Source: Candidatus Accumulibacter necessarius
GTDB lineage: Bacteria > Pseudomonadota > Gammaproteobacteria > Burkholderiales > Rhodocyclaceae
NCBI GenBank assembly: GCA_017302435.1
Contig: JAFLDL010000048.1
Span: 1 to 33,656 of the forward strand
Length of the DNA: 33,656 nucleotides
Reading direction: 5' to 3'
Positions 7,038 through 15,708 of the stretch are shown piece by piece. The stretch's first letter is position 1; each line of letters begins with the position of its first letter. The notes under the pieces were generated by a model that did not search any database, was not told the origin of the DNA, and worked only from the letters and a program-made list of their open reading frames with translations. The position numbers and the translations under genes were made by a program.

Positions 7038-7346
7038 GGCTGTTTTCTCCGCTCTATCGCCGCGCCATGGTCTGGTCCCGGCATCCGCATGCGCCCTGGT
7101 ACCTGGGCAGCCTGAGTTTCGCCGATTCCCTACAAGATGTTCACCATCGCTGCCGGTGCCCTGTCGATGGCCCTGCTGCCCTTCACGATCGCTTCGCTGA
7201 TCGGACGCGGTGCGCGCTTCTTACTCGTGGCTGGTCTGATGGCCTGGGGCGGTGCGCGCATGGAAGCCGCGTTGCGCCGCTATGTGGACCGACTGGGCTG
7301 GGCCACCGTCGCGCTGCTGGCGCTGGGCCTGCTGGCGTATCGCTGA
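7034..7346 (+). pseudogene. yqaA: yqaA-type DedA-like gene broken by internal deletion
   Basis: The start (ATG overlapping the DUF2062 stop) encodes MRLFSPLYRRAMVWSRHPHA followed by PWYLGSLSFADS, the usual N-terminus of YqaA, a SNARE-associated/DedA-related inner-membrane protein of about 190 residues. At about 7120-7135 the family match jumps to IPYKMFTIAAGALSMALLPF in a different frame. It then runs to GWATVALLALGLLAYR and the stop at 7346, the usual C-terminus. The middle ~85-90 residues are missing and the two halves are out of frame. From its own start the frame runs on to 7351 as nonsense. The gene is therefore dead unless translated as separate halves. The C-terminal half is still well conserved, which suggests a recent event. 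Confidence 0.82.
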
Positions 7347-7347
7347 G

Positions 7348-8220
7348 ATGAGCCCGAACGCCAACATGACCGACCTCCCGGCCCACGATGGACGCCAGCG
7401 GGTACGCGCCTGGATCGAGCGGCCACGCGTGCAGAACTTCATCATTGCGCTGATCCTGCTCAATGCCGTCTTGCTCGGCCTGGAAACCTCGGCCGGTGCG
7501 ATGGCAGCGGCCGGCGGGATGATCGTCGGGCTTGATCGCGCCATCCTGGCGGTGTTCGTCGTCGAAATCGCCTTGCGCCTTTACGCCCACCGTGCGGCTT
7601 TCTGGCGCGACCCGTGGAGCGTGTTCGATTTCGCCGTGGTGGCCATCGCGCTGCTTCCCGCCACCGGGCCGCTGGCCGTGCTGCGGGCTCTACGGGTGCT
7701 GCGCGTGCTGCGTCTCCTGACCATGGTGCCGTCGATGCGGCGCGTGGTCGGCGCCTTGCTCGCGGCGATTCCGGGTCTGGGCTCGATCGTCCTGGTGTTG
7801 CTGATCATTTACTACGTCTTCGCCGTGATCGCCACCAACCTGTTCGCCACGACCCACCCGGAATGGTTCGGCGACATCGGTCGCTCGCTCTACACGCTCT
7901 TCCAGATCATGACGCTGGAAAGCTGGTCGATGGGCATCGCCCGACCGGTGATGGTGGACTTTCCCTACGCCTGGGCTTTCTTCGTGCCCTTCATCCTGGT
8001 GGCGACCTTCACCATGCTCAACCTGTTCATCGCCATCATCGTCAACGCCATGCAAAGCTACCACGAAGCAGAGCAGCACGATGCGAGAGAGGCCGTGGAC
8101 TTGGCGCGTCAACACATCGAAGCCGACCTGCATGCTGAAATGCGCGGTCTGCGCGAGGAAATCCGCGAACTGAAAGCGTTGCTGCCGACCACCGCCGCAT
8201 CGCCGCGCTGGAAGGGCTGA
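7348..8220 (+). CDS. Bacterial voltage-gated sodium channel (BacNav/NaChBac-like)
   Basis: A 290-residue six-helix ion_trans protein of a length typical for BacNav. The voltage sensor S4 carries arginines at every third position: R113, R116, R119 and R122. The pore loop contains TLESWSM at residues 189-195, with E191 as the selectivity-filter glutamate. This filter is the sodium-selective type of NavAb and close to that of NaChBac. S6 is followed by a C-terminal acidic and coiled-coil segment (HIEADLHAEMRGLREEIREL), as in BacNav tetramerisation tails. The ATG at 7348 lies 1 base after the yqaA stop; an in-frame ATG at 7366 is an alternative. Sodium selectivity is inferred from the filter and not shown. 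Confidence 0.93.
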   Translation: MSPNANMTDLPAHDGRQRVRAWIERPRVQNFIIALILLNAVLLGLETSAGAMAAAGGMIVGLDRAILAVFVVEIALRLYAHRAAFWRDPWSVFDFAVVAIALLPATGPLAVLRALRVLRVLRLLTMVPSMRRVVGALLAAIPGLGSIVLVLLIIYYVFAVIATNLFATTHPEWFGDIGRSLYTLFQIMTLESWSMGIARPVMVDFPYAWAFFVPFILVATFTMLNLFIAIIVNAMQSYHEAEQHDAREAVDLARQHIEADLHAEMRGLREEIRELKALLPTTAASPRWKG

Positions 8221-8327
8221 ACTCGCTGCAGCCCGCGCCCCCGCAGGAAAATCTGGCGGCCTTCGGCATCACATGCGGCGATCGACCAACGTCAGGTCGT
8301 CTCGGCCAGCGGTACCTATTCGGGCCA

Positions 8328-9083
8328 CTATTCAGGGTGTTTGGAGGGCAGGGTGCGCTGCAGCAAGGCGTCAGCCAGAGCCATCTCCAGGGCGTCATCG
8401 GTCAAGTGATTATTTTCGATCACTCCGGCTTGCAGGTACTCGATCGCCAACGTTACCAGATATCGCTCAATCCGTTCCGCCCGTTCGACGTCGGCCTGCA
8501 TGTACTGGTCAAAAGGATCGACCGTTCCCTGTCGCACCCGGGCGGCGATGCGTTGCTGGCGGATGGCCGGGTCGATGTCCAGGACGATTGCCGTGGCGCG
8601 GGTCGTCGCTTGCAGGGCGTGTAACGCCTGGCCCAGGGCAGGCGATAGCGGCGGCGGCGGGGTGATTGGCCCATAGGCGAAGGCCAGTAGTCGCAGGGCG
8701 GTATGGCTGACCACCACAAGTGGGCGATCGGCAGGGCGGAAGCGCTGCTGATCGCGCGCCAGTAGCTTCTGGGCCAGGTAGGGCGTCAACGGGCGGACTA
8801 GCGGGAACAGAGTGAGAAACACCCGCTCCTGAAACCGTCCCCAGCGACCCTTGCGCGCGCTGCTGGAGCGGGCGTCGACGGCAGCGCCGGCAAAGGCCCC
8901 CGCTCGCTTCTCCAGCGAGTGGCCCCGGGCCTGCCAACGGCGCACCAGGAAGTCCGCGACATAATCCTTGCCGGCGGCGTCGGTGCCGAGAATCAACAGT
9001 ACCGGTGGGGGTGGGGGCAACACGGAGCGTAGTCCTCGGGGTGGTATCAACGGGTTCAAGAGCGACGTTGTCTTCGCCGTCAA
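8328..9083 (-). CDS. P-loop kinase-like protein of unknown substrate
   Basis: About 251 residues. LLILGTDAAGKDYVADFLVRRW (G33-K39) is a Walker A-type loop similar to those of nucleotide kinases and polyphosphate kinase 2, but with aspartate after the lysine instead of serine or threonine. VVVSHTALRLLAFAYGP resembles a Walker B/DR-like strand, and a later TVDPFDQYMQADVERAERIE stretch looks like a thymidylate-kinase-type lid and helix. The best guess is a nucleoside/nucleotide kinase-like enzyme; I do not recognise the exact family. There is no ATG start: the frame opens with TTG at 9083, with further TTG/GTG options down to about 9020. It converges on the sodium channel gene. Confidence 0.6.
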   Translation of the reverse strand: MTAKTTSLLNPLIPPRGLRSVLPPPPPVLLILGTDAAGKDYVADFLVRRWQARGHSLEKRAGAFAGAAVDARSSSARKGRWGRFQERVFLTLFPLVRPLTPYLAQKLLARDQQRFRPADRPLVVVSHTALRLLAFAYGPITPPPPLSPALGQALHALQATTRATAIVLDIDPAIRQQRIAARVRQGTVDPFDQYMQADVERAERIERYLVTLAIEYLQAGVIENNHLTDDALEMALADALLQRTLPSKHPE

Positions 9084-9222
9084 GGTCTCGGCGGCTTGAT
9101 CCCCTATGTTAATCGCTCCGTCCTGATCTGTTCACGCGTGGAACGGTGAATGACCCTGACACGTCGCCCGAAATCCCGAAGGCTGCTGCTCGCAAGGAGA
9201 GGAACCCGGTCGCTCAACCGCG

Positions 9223-11349
9223 CTAGCCGGCGAATTGCGTGGCGAGGACTGCCAGTTTCTTTACTGCCGCCTCGGTCTCTTCAAGACTTTCCTCGGATTG
9301 ACGCAAGGCCGCACGCATGCTCTCCGCCGTTCCTGCAACGCTGCGGACATGCCGGCTGTGGGCGGTGCTGCTCTGGGCGATATGGTCGATGGTGTCGAGA
9401 ACCCCCTGCACAAGCTGATCGGATCCGCTACGCTCCTTGGCCGCAGTCACGGCCAGGTCAAGCCCGGCTTCCAGTTCACCCATGCCCTGCCGCATCACTT
9501 GCACGGCGCTGTCGGCGTGAACCTGCACGGAGTCGATCATCTGGCCGATGTGCACGGTCGCGGTGCGCGTGCGCTCGGCGAGTTTTCGCACCTCGTCGGC
9601 AACCACTGCAAAGCCGCGTCCCTGCTCGCCGGCGCGCGCTGCTTCAATCGCGGCATTCAGCGCGAGGAGGTTGGTCTGGTCGGCGATCTCGCGGATCACG
9701 CCGACGATCTGGCCGATCTCGTGCGTGCTGCCCTGCAGTTCGACGATGGTGTCGGCCGAGCGACCGACGCTGATGCGGATACTGGCGGTCATGTGCTGTA
9801 GCGTGGCAAACTGCTCGCTGGCCTGCGTGTCGGATCGTGCCAGTTCGCTACGCATGCCATCAGCCTGCAGCGAAGCGGCCTGAATCTCTTCCATTTGTTG
9901 CCCGAGCGATGCGAGGATCTGTTGCATCGAATCGAAAACCTCGCGGGCCCGTTCGCGGGTGCTTTGGCTGTTGCCGAGCAAGCTCGCGTTGGCGTCGCTG
10001 ATCTCGCTGTTGATCGCCGTCACCTGACCGAGAATGCCGCCCAGGTTGTCGACCAGGCTGTTGAGCCATTGCGCGATCTCGGTGATCTCGTCGCGCAAGG
10101 CACCGGGGCGATCCAGGCGAAGGGTCAGGTTGCCGCCGCCTTCGGCTATCGTCTGCAGCATCAGGTTGGTCTTGGCCAGGCGTGCCGATGTCGGTTTCAG
10201 GCTCAGGCGATGGAACAGGGCGCCGGCCAGGATCAGGAAGCCGGCCTGTGCCAGCAGCGTCTGCAGTGCGTTCAGACCGAGTCCGACAGTCAGTACGGTG
10301 CTGCCGCCGATGGCCAGGGCACCGGCGAGGGCCAGTGCCCTGGCCAGCCGATGGCTGAGCGGACGGCTGCGGAACACCTCCTCGAGGTCGGCCTCGCACA
10401 TCATGCCCCAGGTGTCGGGGGAGCCGGGCATCTGAAAGCTTACCCCCTTGCCGATCACCGGGATGTGGCGGTAGTCCGAGTAGCCGGGATAGTCGACGTA
10501 AAGGTTCTGGCCGCAGCGAATGGTCTCACGTACGCCGGGATGCAACTGGCCGGTAGAGGGATCGTTGAAAACCAGTTCCAGTTCGGTGTGGCGCTGCACC
10601 CGCACGGTGCCGTAGGGTGTACTGACGCCATCCTTGAGGTTTTCGCCAAGCGAGAAGGAGCGATCCTCGAAACGCGAGCGGGACAGGGCTACGCCAGCCT
10701 GGATCGTCGGGTCGAATACGGCGCGTGCCATGAACAGGTAGTTGTCGCCAGACTCATGGAAGACGTGGCCATTTTCGCGCTGGATCAGGTCGCCGACCAC
10801 GTCGTTTGGCACCCGTGCGCCGAGGATTGCCAGCAGTTTGCCAGCGCGCAGCACCGGTTGCAGAAAGAGTAGCGTGACCTCGTCATGGAAGGTCGAGGAA
10901 GAGGGGCCGATCTCGACGGTGATCGGGTCGACATAGGGTCCGTAGAGAAATCGTGTCGCTTGCGCGGCCGCCATTACGCCGGGTGGCAGTCTGCGCTCTC
11001 TTGTCTGATGGGTCGACGCCAGGATCGCGCCATCGGGCGCGGCAACGAACAGCTCGGAGGCGTCCGTGCAGATGTGCAGGCGCGCGCGCAGCCAGTCCGT
11101 GGTGATCGCCGTCGGATCTCGCGCTGAGCGGGCAAAGCCCTCAAGGTAGGCCCATTGTTGATTGGCCCAGTTGTTGAGCAACATGACGCGGGTCTGCGCA
11201 AAACCCTCGAATGCCTGCTCAAGCGCTGCCAGATTATGGCGATTGAGGTAGGTAGCCCAGCGCATGCGGAGCTTGCCGGTCGCGCCGAACCACGGCAGCC
11301 AGCGCCGTTCGGTCGGCGAGAGGTTCATCTGCACCCTGCTTTCAGTCAT
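9223..11349 (-). CDS. Methyl-accepting chemotaxis protein, Cache-type sensor
   Basis: A 708-residue chemoreceptor. The N-terminal ~330 residues hold a Cache/PDC-like sensor ([20 protein letters not shown]). Residues ~345-390 hold two adjacent hydrophobic segments, followed by a HAMP-like stretch with [20 protein letters not shown]. The cytoplasmic signalling tip lies at residues ~553-593: [18 protein letters not shown], then [18 protein letters not shown], the CheA/CheW-interaction hairpin. No membrane segment precedes the sensor, so it may lie in the cytoplasm. ATG at 11349 is chosen with GAGGGTG just upstream; an in-frame GTG at 11355 is an alternative. No CheW pentapeptide tail was seen. 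No other chemotaxis gene is nearby. Confidence 0.92.
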   Translation of the reverse strand: MTESRVQMNLSPTERRWLPWFGATGKLRMRWATYLNRHNLAALEQAFEGFAQTRVMLLNNWANQQWAYLEGFARSARDPTAITTDWLRARLHICTDASELFVAAPDGAILASTHQTRERRLPPGVMAAAQATRFLYGPYVDPITVEIGPSSSTFHDEVTLLFLQPVLRAGKLLAILGARVPNDVVGDLIQRENGHVFHESGDNYLFMARAVFDPTIQAGVALSRSRFEDRSFSLGENLKDGVSTPYGTVRVQRHTELELVFNDPSTGQLHPGVRETIRCGQNLYVDYPGYSDYRHIPVIGKGVSFQMPGSPDTWGMMCEADLEEVFRSRPLSHRLARALALAGALAIGGSTVLTVGLGLNALQTLLAQAGFLILAGALFHRLSLKPTSARLAKTNLMLQTIAEGGGNLTLRLDRPGALRDEITEIAQWLNSLVDNLGGILGQVTAINSEISDANASLLGNSQSTRERAREVFDSMQQILASLGQQMEEIQAASLQADGMRSELARSDTQASEQFATLQHMTASIRISVGRSADTIVELQGSTHEIGQIVGVIREIADQTNLLALNAAIEAARAGEQGRGFAVVADEVRKLAERTRTATVHIGQMIDSVQVHADSAVQVMRQGMGELEAGLDLAVTAAKERSGSDQLVQGVLDTIDHIAQSSTAHSRHVRSVAGTAESMRAALRQSEESLEETEAAVKKLAVLATQFAG

Positions 11350-11355
11350 GTTCAC

Positions 11356-11815
11356 CCTCGCTAACGAAGTGGAGCAGCAGGATATTCAAAGCAATTTACA
11401 TGCCGTCGGCGGGAAATCGACAGCCCTCGCAGGCCGGAGCCTGCAGTCGGCACGGTTCGTTGTCTGCTCGTGCTTGCCGCACCACTCCGAGGCGCCTCGG
11501 TCACGCCCGGGCACCACGGCAGTGCGGCCACAGGGGTCCTTTGCGGCCAATAGACGGGCCCCAGCGGCGCTGTCGAGGCGCCGTTGGCGGTTGCCAGGAG
11601 GCGGCCCCAGCGCATCAGGTCGTACTCGGCTGGCCGGCGTGCAGCACCCAGCGGATGCAGCAAGTGCCATCAGAACTGAAATGCCGGGTTTAACGGGGCA
11701 AAACTCGTCACCTTGAGGCCCAAGGGCACCGCATCTTCTGCCTTGATATGGCACACGACCGGAAAATCAATTATCCTCAAGCTCCCAGAACGTAAACAAA
11801 TATGGAGTTTGAAGG
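11356..11815. other. Non-coding gap between chemoreceptor and hfq
   Basis: About 450 bases separate the divergent chemoreceptor and hfq. Several open frames exist on both strands but none resembles a known protein. A short hairpin (11429-11434 with 11439-11444) is present. In many betaproteobacteria the gene der precedes hfq, but I found no trace of its C-terminus. An hfq promoter should lie near the right edge; I could not place convincing hexamers. GGAG at 11804-11807 is the hfq ribosome binding site. Confidence 0.5.
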
Positions 11816-12055
11816 ATGACTAACAAAGGGCAACTTCTACAAGACCCGTTTCTCAACACGCTGCGGCGCGAGCGCGTGCCGGTTTCGATCTACCTGGTCA
11901 ACGGCATCAAGCTGCAGGGCCAGATCGACTCCTTCGACCAGTATGTCGTCCTGCTCAAGAACTCCGTCACCCAGATGGTTTACAAGCATGCCATCTCGAC
12001 GGTCGTGCCGTCTCGCCCGGTTACCATCGTCCAGGACGCCGACGGCGAGGGGTGA
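11816..12055 (+). CDS. hfq: RNA chaperone Hfq
   Basis: A 79-residue protein of normal betaproteobacterial length. The Sm1 region reads [20 protein letters not shown] with the conserved Q8-type N-terminal segment ([10 protein letters not shown]), and Sm2 reads [15 protein letters not shown]. These form the hexameric ring that pairs small RNAs with mRNA; YKH lines the proximal U-binding pore. GGAG lies 8 bases before the ATG. The following hflX starts 116 bases later, and the block continues with hflK, hflC, DUF2065, hisZ and purA, the standard betaproteobacterial order. Confidence 0.98.
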   Translation: MTNKGQLLQDPFLNTLRRERVPVSIYLVNGIKLQGQIDSFDQYVVLLKNSVTQMVYKHAISTVVPSRPVTIVQDADGEG

Positions 12056-12171
12056 TGCCTTCCGCGATGTCTTTCGCCGGCTCGCCGCTGCGGCGTCGAA
12101 CCGCGTCAAGCACCTTCTTCTGCCACCCTCTGACGACTCCGGCTTGCGCCAGCTTCTCGTAGATCATCGGC

Positions 12172-13344
12172 ATGGCTGAGCGCGCGCCCGCCGAGGAGCG
12201 TGCGGTCATCGTCCAGCTCGACTTCGGTCGTGAAGACCTTGCCGAGCAGCTTGAAGAGGTCCGCTTGCTGACACGGTCGGCGGGCGCGGCCATTTGTGCC
12301 GTGGTGCAGGGACGCCGTCACAGCCCGGATGCGGCTACCTATGCCGGCAAGGGCAAGGTGGAGGAGGTCGCAGCCGAGGTCGCGGCGCACGGAGCGGATC
12401 TGGTCATCTTCAATCACGAGCTGAGTGCTGGCCAGGAGCGCAACCTGGAGCGCGCGCTGCAGTGTCGAGTGATCGACCGGACCAGCCTGATCCTCGACAT
12501 CTTTGCTCAGCGCGCCCAGAGTTCAGAAGGGAAGCTGCAGGTCGAGCTGGCCCAGCTCGAACATCTCGCGACTCGCCTGGTGCGAGGTTGGACACATCTG
12601 GAACGGCAGAAGGGAGGGATCGGTCTGCGTGGGCCAGGCGAGACCCAGCTCGAAACCGATCGTCGTCTCCTCGGTATCCGAGTCAGACTGCTCAAGGGAC
12701 GTCTGGCCAGGCTGGAGCGCCAGCGGGGCGTTCAGCGCAAGGCACGCGGCCGCGGTGACCTGTTGAACGTCTCGCTGGTCGGCTATACCAATGCCGGCAA
12801 GTCGACGCTGTTCAATGCGCTGACGCATGCCGGCGTTTTTGCCGCCGACCAGTTATTCGCAACGCTCGACACGACGACGCGCAAGCTGTGGCTGCCGGAG
12901 GCAGGCCATATAGTGCTTTCCGATACCGTCGGCTTCATTCGCGACCTGCCGCACTCGCTGGTGGCCGCCTTCCATGCCACGCTGGAAGCGACGGCCGAGG
13001 CCGACCTGCTGCTGCACGTGGTCGATTCGGCGAGCCCGGCGCGCGACGACCAGATCGCTGACGTCAACAAGGTGCTGGCCGAGATTGGTGCTGCCAATGT
13101 GCCGCAGCTGAAGGTGCTCAACAAGCTCGATCTTACGGGCTTGCCGCCGGCAGTCGAGCGGGACGAATATGGTAGAATCCTGCGTGTTCGCATTAGCGCT
13201 AGATGCGGTGAAGGTCTGCCACTGCTGCGCGGGGCTCTGGCCGAAATAGCTCTGGCGAAGACAATGGACCAGCGTGAGCGGTTGTCTGGCGCCGTTGCTT
13301 CGCATGATACCGATAGGATTCTTGACTCAGATGATTCCCCATGA
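12172..13344 (+). CDS. hflX: Ribosome-associated GTPase HflX
   Basis: A 390-residue GTPase that splits stalled or heat-damaged ribosomes. The N-terminal HflX domain includes ATYAGKGKVEEVAAEV and the glycine-rich linker GGIGLRGPGETQLETDRR. The G domain has G1 GYTNAGKST at ~204-212, G3 DTVGFIRDLPH and G4 NKLD. The C-terminal end is short. The start ATG encodes MAERAPAEERAVIVQLDFG. A 4-base overlap exists with an upstream in-frame start of hflK, although the likelier hflK start is 24 bases further on. Confidence 0.97.
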   Translation: MAERAPAEERAVIVQLDFGREDLAEQLEEVRLLTRSAGAAICAVVQGRRHSPDAATYAGKGKVEEVAAEVAAHGADLVIFNHELSAGQERNLERALQCRVIDRTSLILDIFAQRAQSSEGKLQVELAQLEHLATRLVRGWTHLERQKGGIGLRGPGETQLETDRRLLGIRVRLLKGRLARLERQRGVQRKARGRGDLLNVSLVGYTNAGKSTLFNALTHAGVFAADQLFATLDTTTRKLWLPEAGHIVLSDTVGFIRDLPHSLVAAFHATLEATAEADLLLHVVDSASPARDDQIADVNKVLAEIGAANVPQLKVLNKLDLTGLPPAVERDEYGRILRVRISARCGEGLPLLRGALAEIALAKTMDQRERLSGAVASHDTDRILDSDDSP

Positions 13345-13364
13345 TTTCTAGCCTTGGAGTGTTT

Positions 13365-14636
13365 ATGTCGCTCAATGACCCACAGTGGGGCAATCGCGGC
13401 GGCGATGATGGTGGTGGCAGACGCCCCAATCAGGGCCCACCCGACCTTGAGCAGTTGTGGCGTGACCTCAATCGCCGGCTCTCTGGCATCTTCGACAGGA
13501 AGCGTGCCGGCGGCGGGGGCGATCGCGGTGAGGGTGGTGGTGGGAGCCGGCCACCGGTCCAGTTCAATCCGAAGTTTCTTGGCGGAGGCATCGGATTGCT
13601 CCTGGTTCTGGTCGTGGTCGTCTGGCTCGCGAGCGGTTTCTACATTGTTGACGCCTCGCAGCGGGGACTTGTTCTCCAGTTCGGCCGCTATAAGGAGAGC
13701 ACCGAGTCCGGCCTGCGCTGGCGACTGCCGTATCCGATCCAGGCGCATGAACTGGTGAACGTCTCTGGCGTCAGGACGCTGGAAATTGGCTATCGCGGCA
13801 GTGAAAAAAACAAGGTCCTCAAGGAAGCCCTGATGCTTACGGATGATGAGAACATCATCAACATCCAGTTTGCGGTGCAGTACATTCTCAAGGATCCCGT
13901 GGAGTACATCTTCAACAACCGGCATCCCGACGATGCCGTGATGCAGGTGGCGGAAACGTCCATCCGCGAAATCGTCGGCAAGAACAGGATGGATTTTGTC
14001 CTCTATGAAGGTCGCGAGCAGATTGCGGTCAATGCCTCGAAGTTGATGCAGGAGATCCTCGATCGCTACAAGACCGGCATCCTGATTTCCAAGGTCACGA
14101 TGCAGAACGCACAACCACCGGAGCAGGTGCAGGCGGCGTTCGATGATGCTGTCAAGGCGTCGCAGGATCGCGAGCGGCAGAAGAACGAGGGTCAGGCCTA
14201 CGCCAACGACGTGATCCCGAAGGCCCGCGGTACCGCTGCGCGGCTGATCGAGGAGGCAGAGGGCTACAAACAGCGGGTGATCGCCACTGCTGAGGGTGAT
14301 GCGAGCCGTTTCCGGCAGATCAATGTCGAATACGCCAAGGCGCCGGAGGTGACGCGCAGCCGTATGTACCTCGAAACGATGCAGCAGGTCTATTCGAGTA
14401 CCAGCAAGGTGTTTATCGACAGCAAGGGGCAGGGCAATCTGCTCTATCTGCCGCTGGACAAGCTGATGCAGGCCGCCGGAGCGGTTGCCGCGTCACCAGC
14501 CGGTGGTAGCCCGGAGTTGCCGGTCGCTGCCCGACCGTCGCCGGCGATTTCCAACGAGGTGCCGCCACAGGTCGTCGAGAAGACCGAAGCGCGTTCGCGT
14601 GAGACCCTGCGGCAGCGTGATCGGGAGGCCCGCTGA
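13365..14636 (+). CDS. hflK: FtsH protease modulator HflK
   Basis: A 423-residue SPFH-family membrane protein. The glycine-rich N-terminus (MSLNDPQWGN, then GGDDGGG) and a single membrane helix at ~72-92 precede the SPFH/band-7 domain, starting with DASQRGLVLQFGRYKESTES. A long helical segment and a proline/alanine-rich tail follow. HflK and HflC form a cage around FtsH hexamers in the inner membrane. ATG at 13365 is chosen: it encodes the family-typical MSLNDPQWG and has GGAG 5 bases upstream. An ATG at 13341 overlapping hflX lacks a ribosome binding site. Confidence 0.97.
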   Translation: MSLNDPQWGNRGGDDGGGRRPNQGPPDLEQLWRDLNRRLSGIFDRKRAGGGGDRGEGGGGSRPPVQFNPKFLGGGIGLLLVLVVVVWLASGFYIVDASQRGLVLQFGRYKESTESGLRWRLPYPIQAHELVNVSGVRTLEIGYRGSEKNKVLKEALMLTDDENIINIQFAVQYILKDPVEYIFNNRHPDDAVMQVAETSIREIVGKNRMDFVLYEGREQIAVNASKLMQEILDRYKTGILISKVTMQNAQPPEQVQAAFDDAVKASQDRERQKNEGQAYANDVIPKARGTAARLIEEAEGYKQRVIATAEGDASRFRQINVEYAKAPEVTRSRMYLETMQQVYSSTSKVFIDSKGQGNLLYLPLDKLMQAAGAVAASPAGGSPELPVAARPSPAISNEVPPQVVEKTEARSRETLRQRDREAR

Positions 14637-15526
14637 TGAGAGCCGGAATGAATGTCGTTGCGGCCATCTTCGTCGCCGTGCTGGTGGTTCTGGGGGCGAC
14701 CATCTTTACTGTTGACCAGCGTCAACACGCCATCGTCTTCCAGTTGGGTGAGGTGCGTGAGGTGATCGAGGAACCGGGTCTGTACTGGAAATGGCCCCTG
14801 ATCCAGAACGTGCGCTATTTCGACAAGCGCATTCTGACCCTCGACAGTACCGAGCCGGAACGTTTCATCACCTCGGAGAAGAAGAACGTTCTGGTCGATT
14901 CCTTCACCAAGTGGCGAATCATCGATCCAAAGCTTTACTACATTTCGGTTGCCGGTGATGAATCGCGTGCCAAGACGCGTTTGACGCAAACCGTGAATGC
15001 CGGTCTACGTGAAGAGTTCGGCAAGCGCACCGTGCATGATGTGGTCTCGGGCGAACGCGACAAGATCATGGAGCAGATGCGAGAGAAGGCCGATCTCGAT
15101 GCACGCAAGATCGGCGTTCAGATCGTCGACGTGCGCGTCAAGCGGGTGGAGCTGCCGACTGACGTCAGCGATTCGGTCTATCGTCGCATGGATGCGGAGC
15201 GCAAGCGTGTGGCCAACGAGCTCCGTTCGCAGGGTTCTGCAGAGGCTGAGAAAATCCGGGCCGAAGCCGACAAGCAGCGCGAGGTGATTGTTGCCGAGGC
15301 TTATCGTGACGCGCAGAAGATGAAGGGTGAGGGCGACGCCAAGGCCGCCAGCACCTACGCCGAAGCGTTTGAAAAGAACCCGGAGTTCTACGCGTTCTAT
15401 CGCAGCCTTGAAGCCTATCGCGGCAGCTTCAAGGGCAAGAACGACCTGATCGTGGTCGAGCCGAATTCGGACTTCTTCAAGTACATGAAGAGCATGGGCC
15501 GGGGTGGCGACAAAGCTGTCAAATGA
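14636..15526 (+). CDS. hflC: FtsH protease modulator HflC
   Basis: A 296-residue partner of HflK. An N-terminal helix (~6-26) is followed by the SPFH domain with TVDQRQHAIVFQLGEVREVI, VRYFDKRILTLDS and a KWRIIDPKLYY strand. A charged helix, ANELRSQGSAEAEKIRAEAD, comes next. The C-terminus YRSLEAYRGSFKGKNDLIVV followed by FFKYMKS is typical. The start overlaps the hflK stop by one base (TGATG), and the stop overlaps the DUF2065 start by 4 bases, so the three are one translational unit. Confidence 0.97.
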   Translation: MRAGMNVVAAIFVAVLVVLGATIFTVDQRQHAIVFQLGEVREVIEEPGLYWKWPLIQNVRYFDKRILTLDSTEPERFITSEKKNVLVDSFTKWRIIDPKLYYISVAGDESRAKTRLTQTVNAGLREEFGKRTVHDVVSGERDKIMEQMREKADLDARKIGVQIVDVRVKRVELPTDVSDSVYRRMDAERKRVANELRSQGSAEAEKIRAEADKQREVIVAEAYRDAQKMKGEGDAKAASTYAEAFEKNPEFYAFYRSLEAYRGSFKGKNDLIVVEPNSDFFKYMKSMGRGGDKAVK

Positions 15527-15708
15527 CTGACAACCTGTTGCTTGCCCTGGCCCTGATGCTGGTGCTGGAAGGCCTGCTGCCGTTTGTGGCGCCGAACGCC
15601 TGGCGCGAAACGTTCCGTCGTCTGATTCGGTTTACCGACGGGCAGATACGTTTTGTTGGTCTGACGTCGATGCTGGTCGGGCTCGTGCTGTTGATGATCT
15701 TCAGATGA
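15523..15708 (+). CDS. DUF2065 small membrane protein (YjeT-like)
   Basis: A 61-residue protein with two membrane helices joined by a positively charged turn ([19 protein letters not shown]). This is the DUF2065/YjeT family, commonly found just after hflC; its function is unknown. It overlaps hflC and hisZ by 4 bases each, so it is probably made in step with them. Its place beside hflKC suggests a role near the FtsH complex, but this is inference. Confidence 0.92.
   Translation: MTDNLLLALALMLVLEGLLPFVAPNAWRETFRRLIRFTDGQIRFVGLTSMLVGLVLLMIFR

Noticed and set aside
11742-11795. TTGATA followed by AT-rich TTATCCT as an hfq promoter
   Set aside because: Spacing between the best hexamers is about 23 bases, and hexamers at 16-18 bases match poorly.
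12783-14114. Minus-strand open frame (443 codons) across hflX and hflK
   Set aside because: It crosses two well-identified plus-strand genes and shows no family signature.
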